Assembly (NCBI GenBank): GCA_017395725.1
Contig: JAFQOB010000188.1
Location: 1-5,091 of the forward strand
Origin: Clostridia bacterium
GTDB taxonomy: Bacteria; Bacillota_A; Clostridia; Oscillospirales; CAG-272
DNA length: 5,091 bases
Direction: 5' to 3'
How positions within the stretch are numbered: position 1 is the stretch's first letter; every line of letters starts with the position of its first letter. The translations under genes and the position numbers were made by a program. Shown here piece by piece: positions 5,026 through 5,091 of the stretch. Under the pieces are notes generated by a model that saw only the letters and a program-made list of their open reading frames with translations, searched no databases and was not told the DNA's origin.

Positions 5026-5091
5026 GCTTGATGTGCGTTGAAGCGAGAGGTTGCTGCAGAAATGCAGGTAATTTTCGTGGAGTATGTCCGA
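5026..5091 (+). promoter_or_regulatory. Probable structured 5' leader RNA, cut by window edge (resembles ribosomal-protein operon leader)
   Basis: Downstream of the promoter the base composition changes from A/T-rich to mixed and no reading frame opens. A hairpin CTGCA-GAAA-TGCAG with a GNRA loop (5054-5067) sits between GCGAGAGGTTG and GTAATTTTCGTGGAGTATG (5068-5086). From memory, a GAGGTTGC-hairpin-GTAATTTTCGTGGAGTATGTCC arrangement occurs in the leader upstream of rpsJ (S10 operon) in Clostridia. That identification is recollection, not a search. It could instead be another regulatory leader or a small RNA whose 3' part is outside the window. Confidence 0.5.

Noticed and set aside
4823..5041. 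Open frame of 72 codons on the plus strand overlapping the end of spmB
   Set aside because: It starts inside spmB in another frame, crosses the promoter at 4991-5019 and has no recognisable domain or ribosome-binding site.

Overview
The window looks like a chromosomal segment of a strictly anaerobic, spore-forming member of the Clostridia, most likely an Oscillospirales/Ruminococcaceae-type gut organism. The evidence is an oxygen-sensitive class III ribonucleotide reductase pair (nrdD-nrdG), the sporulation genes spmA and spmB, an AbrB-type regulator with a clostridial-style cysteine tail, A/T-rich intergenic regions, and a GC-rich palindromic intergenic repeat of a kind I recall from that group. 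The genus assignment is inference.

Left part (1-3049, all minus strand). Reading in the direction of transcription, nrdD (725 aa) and nrdG (176 aa) form a two-gene operon with a 1-nt gap. It is driven by a consensus promoter carrying two NrdR boxes 32 bp apart. The operon ends in a strong hairpin that overlaps the last codons of nrdG. A 101-bp element made of four hairpins follows. After it comes a separate promoter and the first 36 codons of a gene for a sigma-70/ECF-type sigma factor, cut by the window edge.

Middle (3050-3756). The 353-base gap upstream of nrdD holds the nrdD leader, promoter and operators, then the terminator of the next minus-strand gene. That gene (3403-3645) encodes an 80-aa AbrB-family transition-state regulator with a Cys4 tail. 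It has its own near-consensus promoter in the 111-bp divergent region it shares with spmA.

Right part (3757-5091, plus strand). spmA and spmB encode the paired Gate-domain membrane proteins of spore maturation. About 90 bp downstream is a strong extended -10 promoter. It is followed by what looks like the start of a structured leader RNA running off the window; from memory it resembles the leader of a clostridial ribosomal-protein operon (S10/rpsJ type). No wholly new system is evident. The most informative points are the NrdR-box/promoter geometry, the hairpin-derived end of nrdG beside the palindromic element, and the truncated leader RNA.
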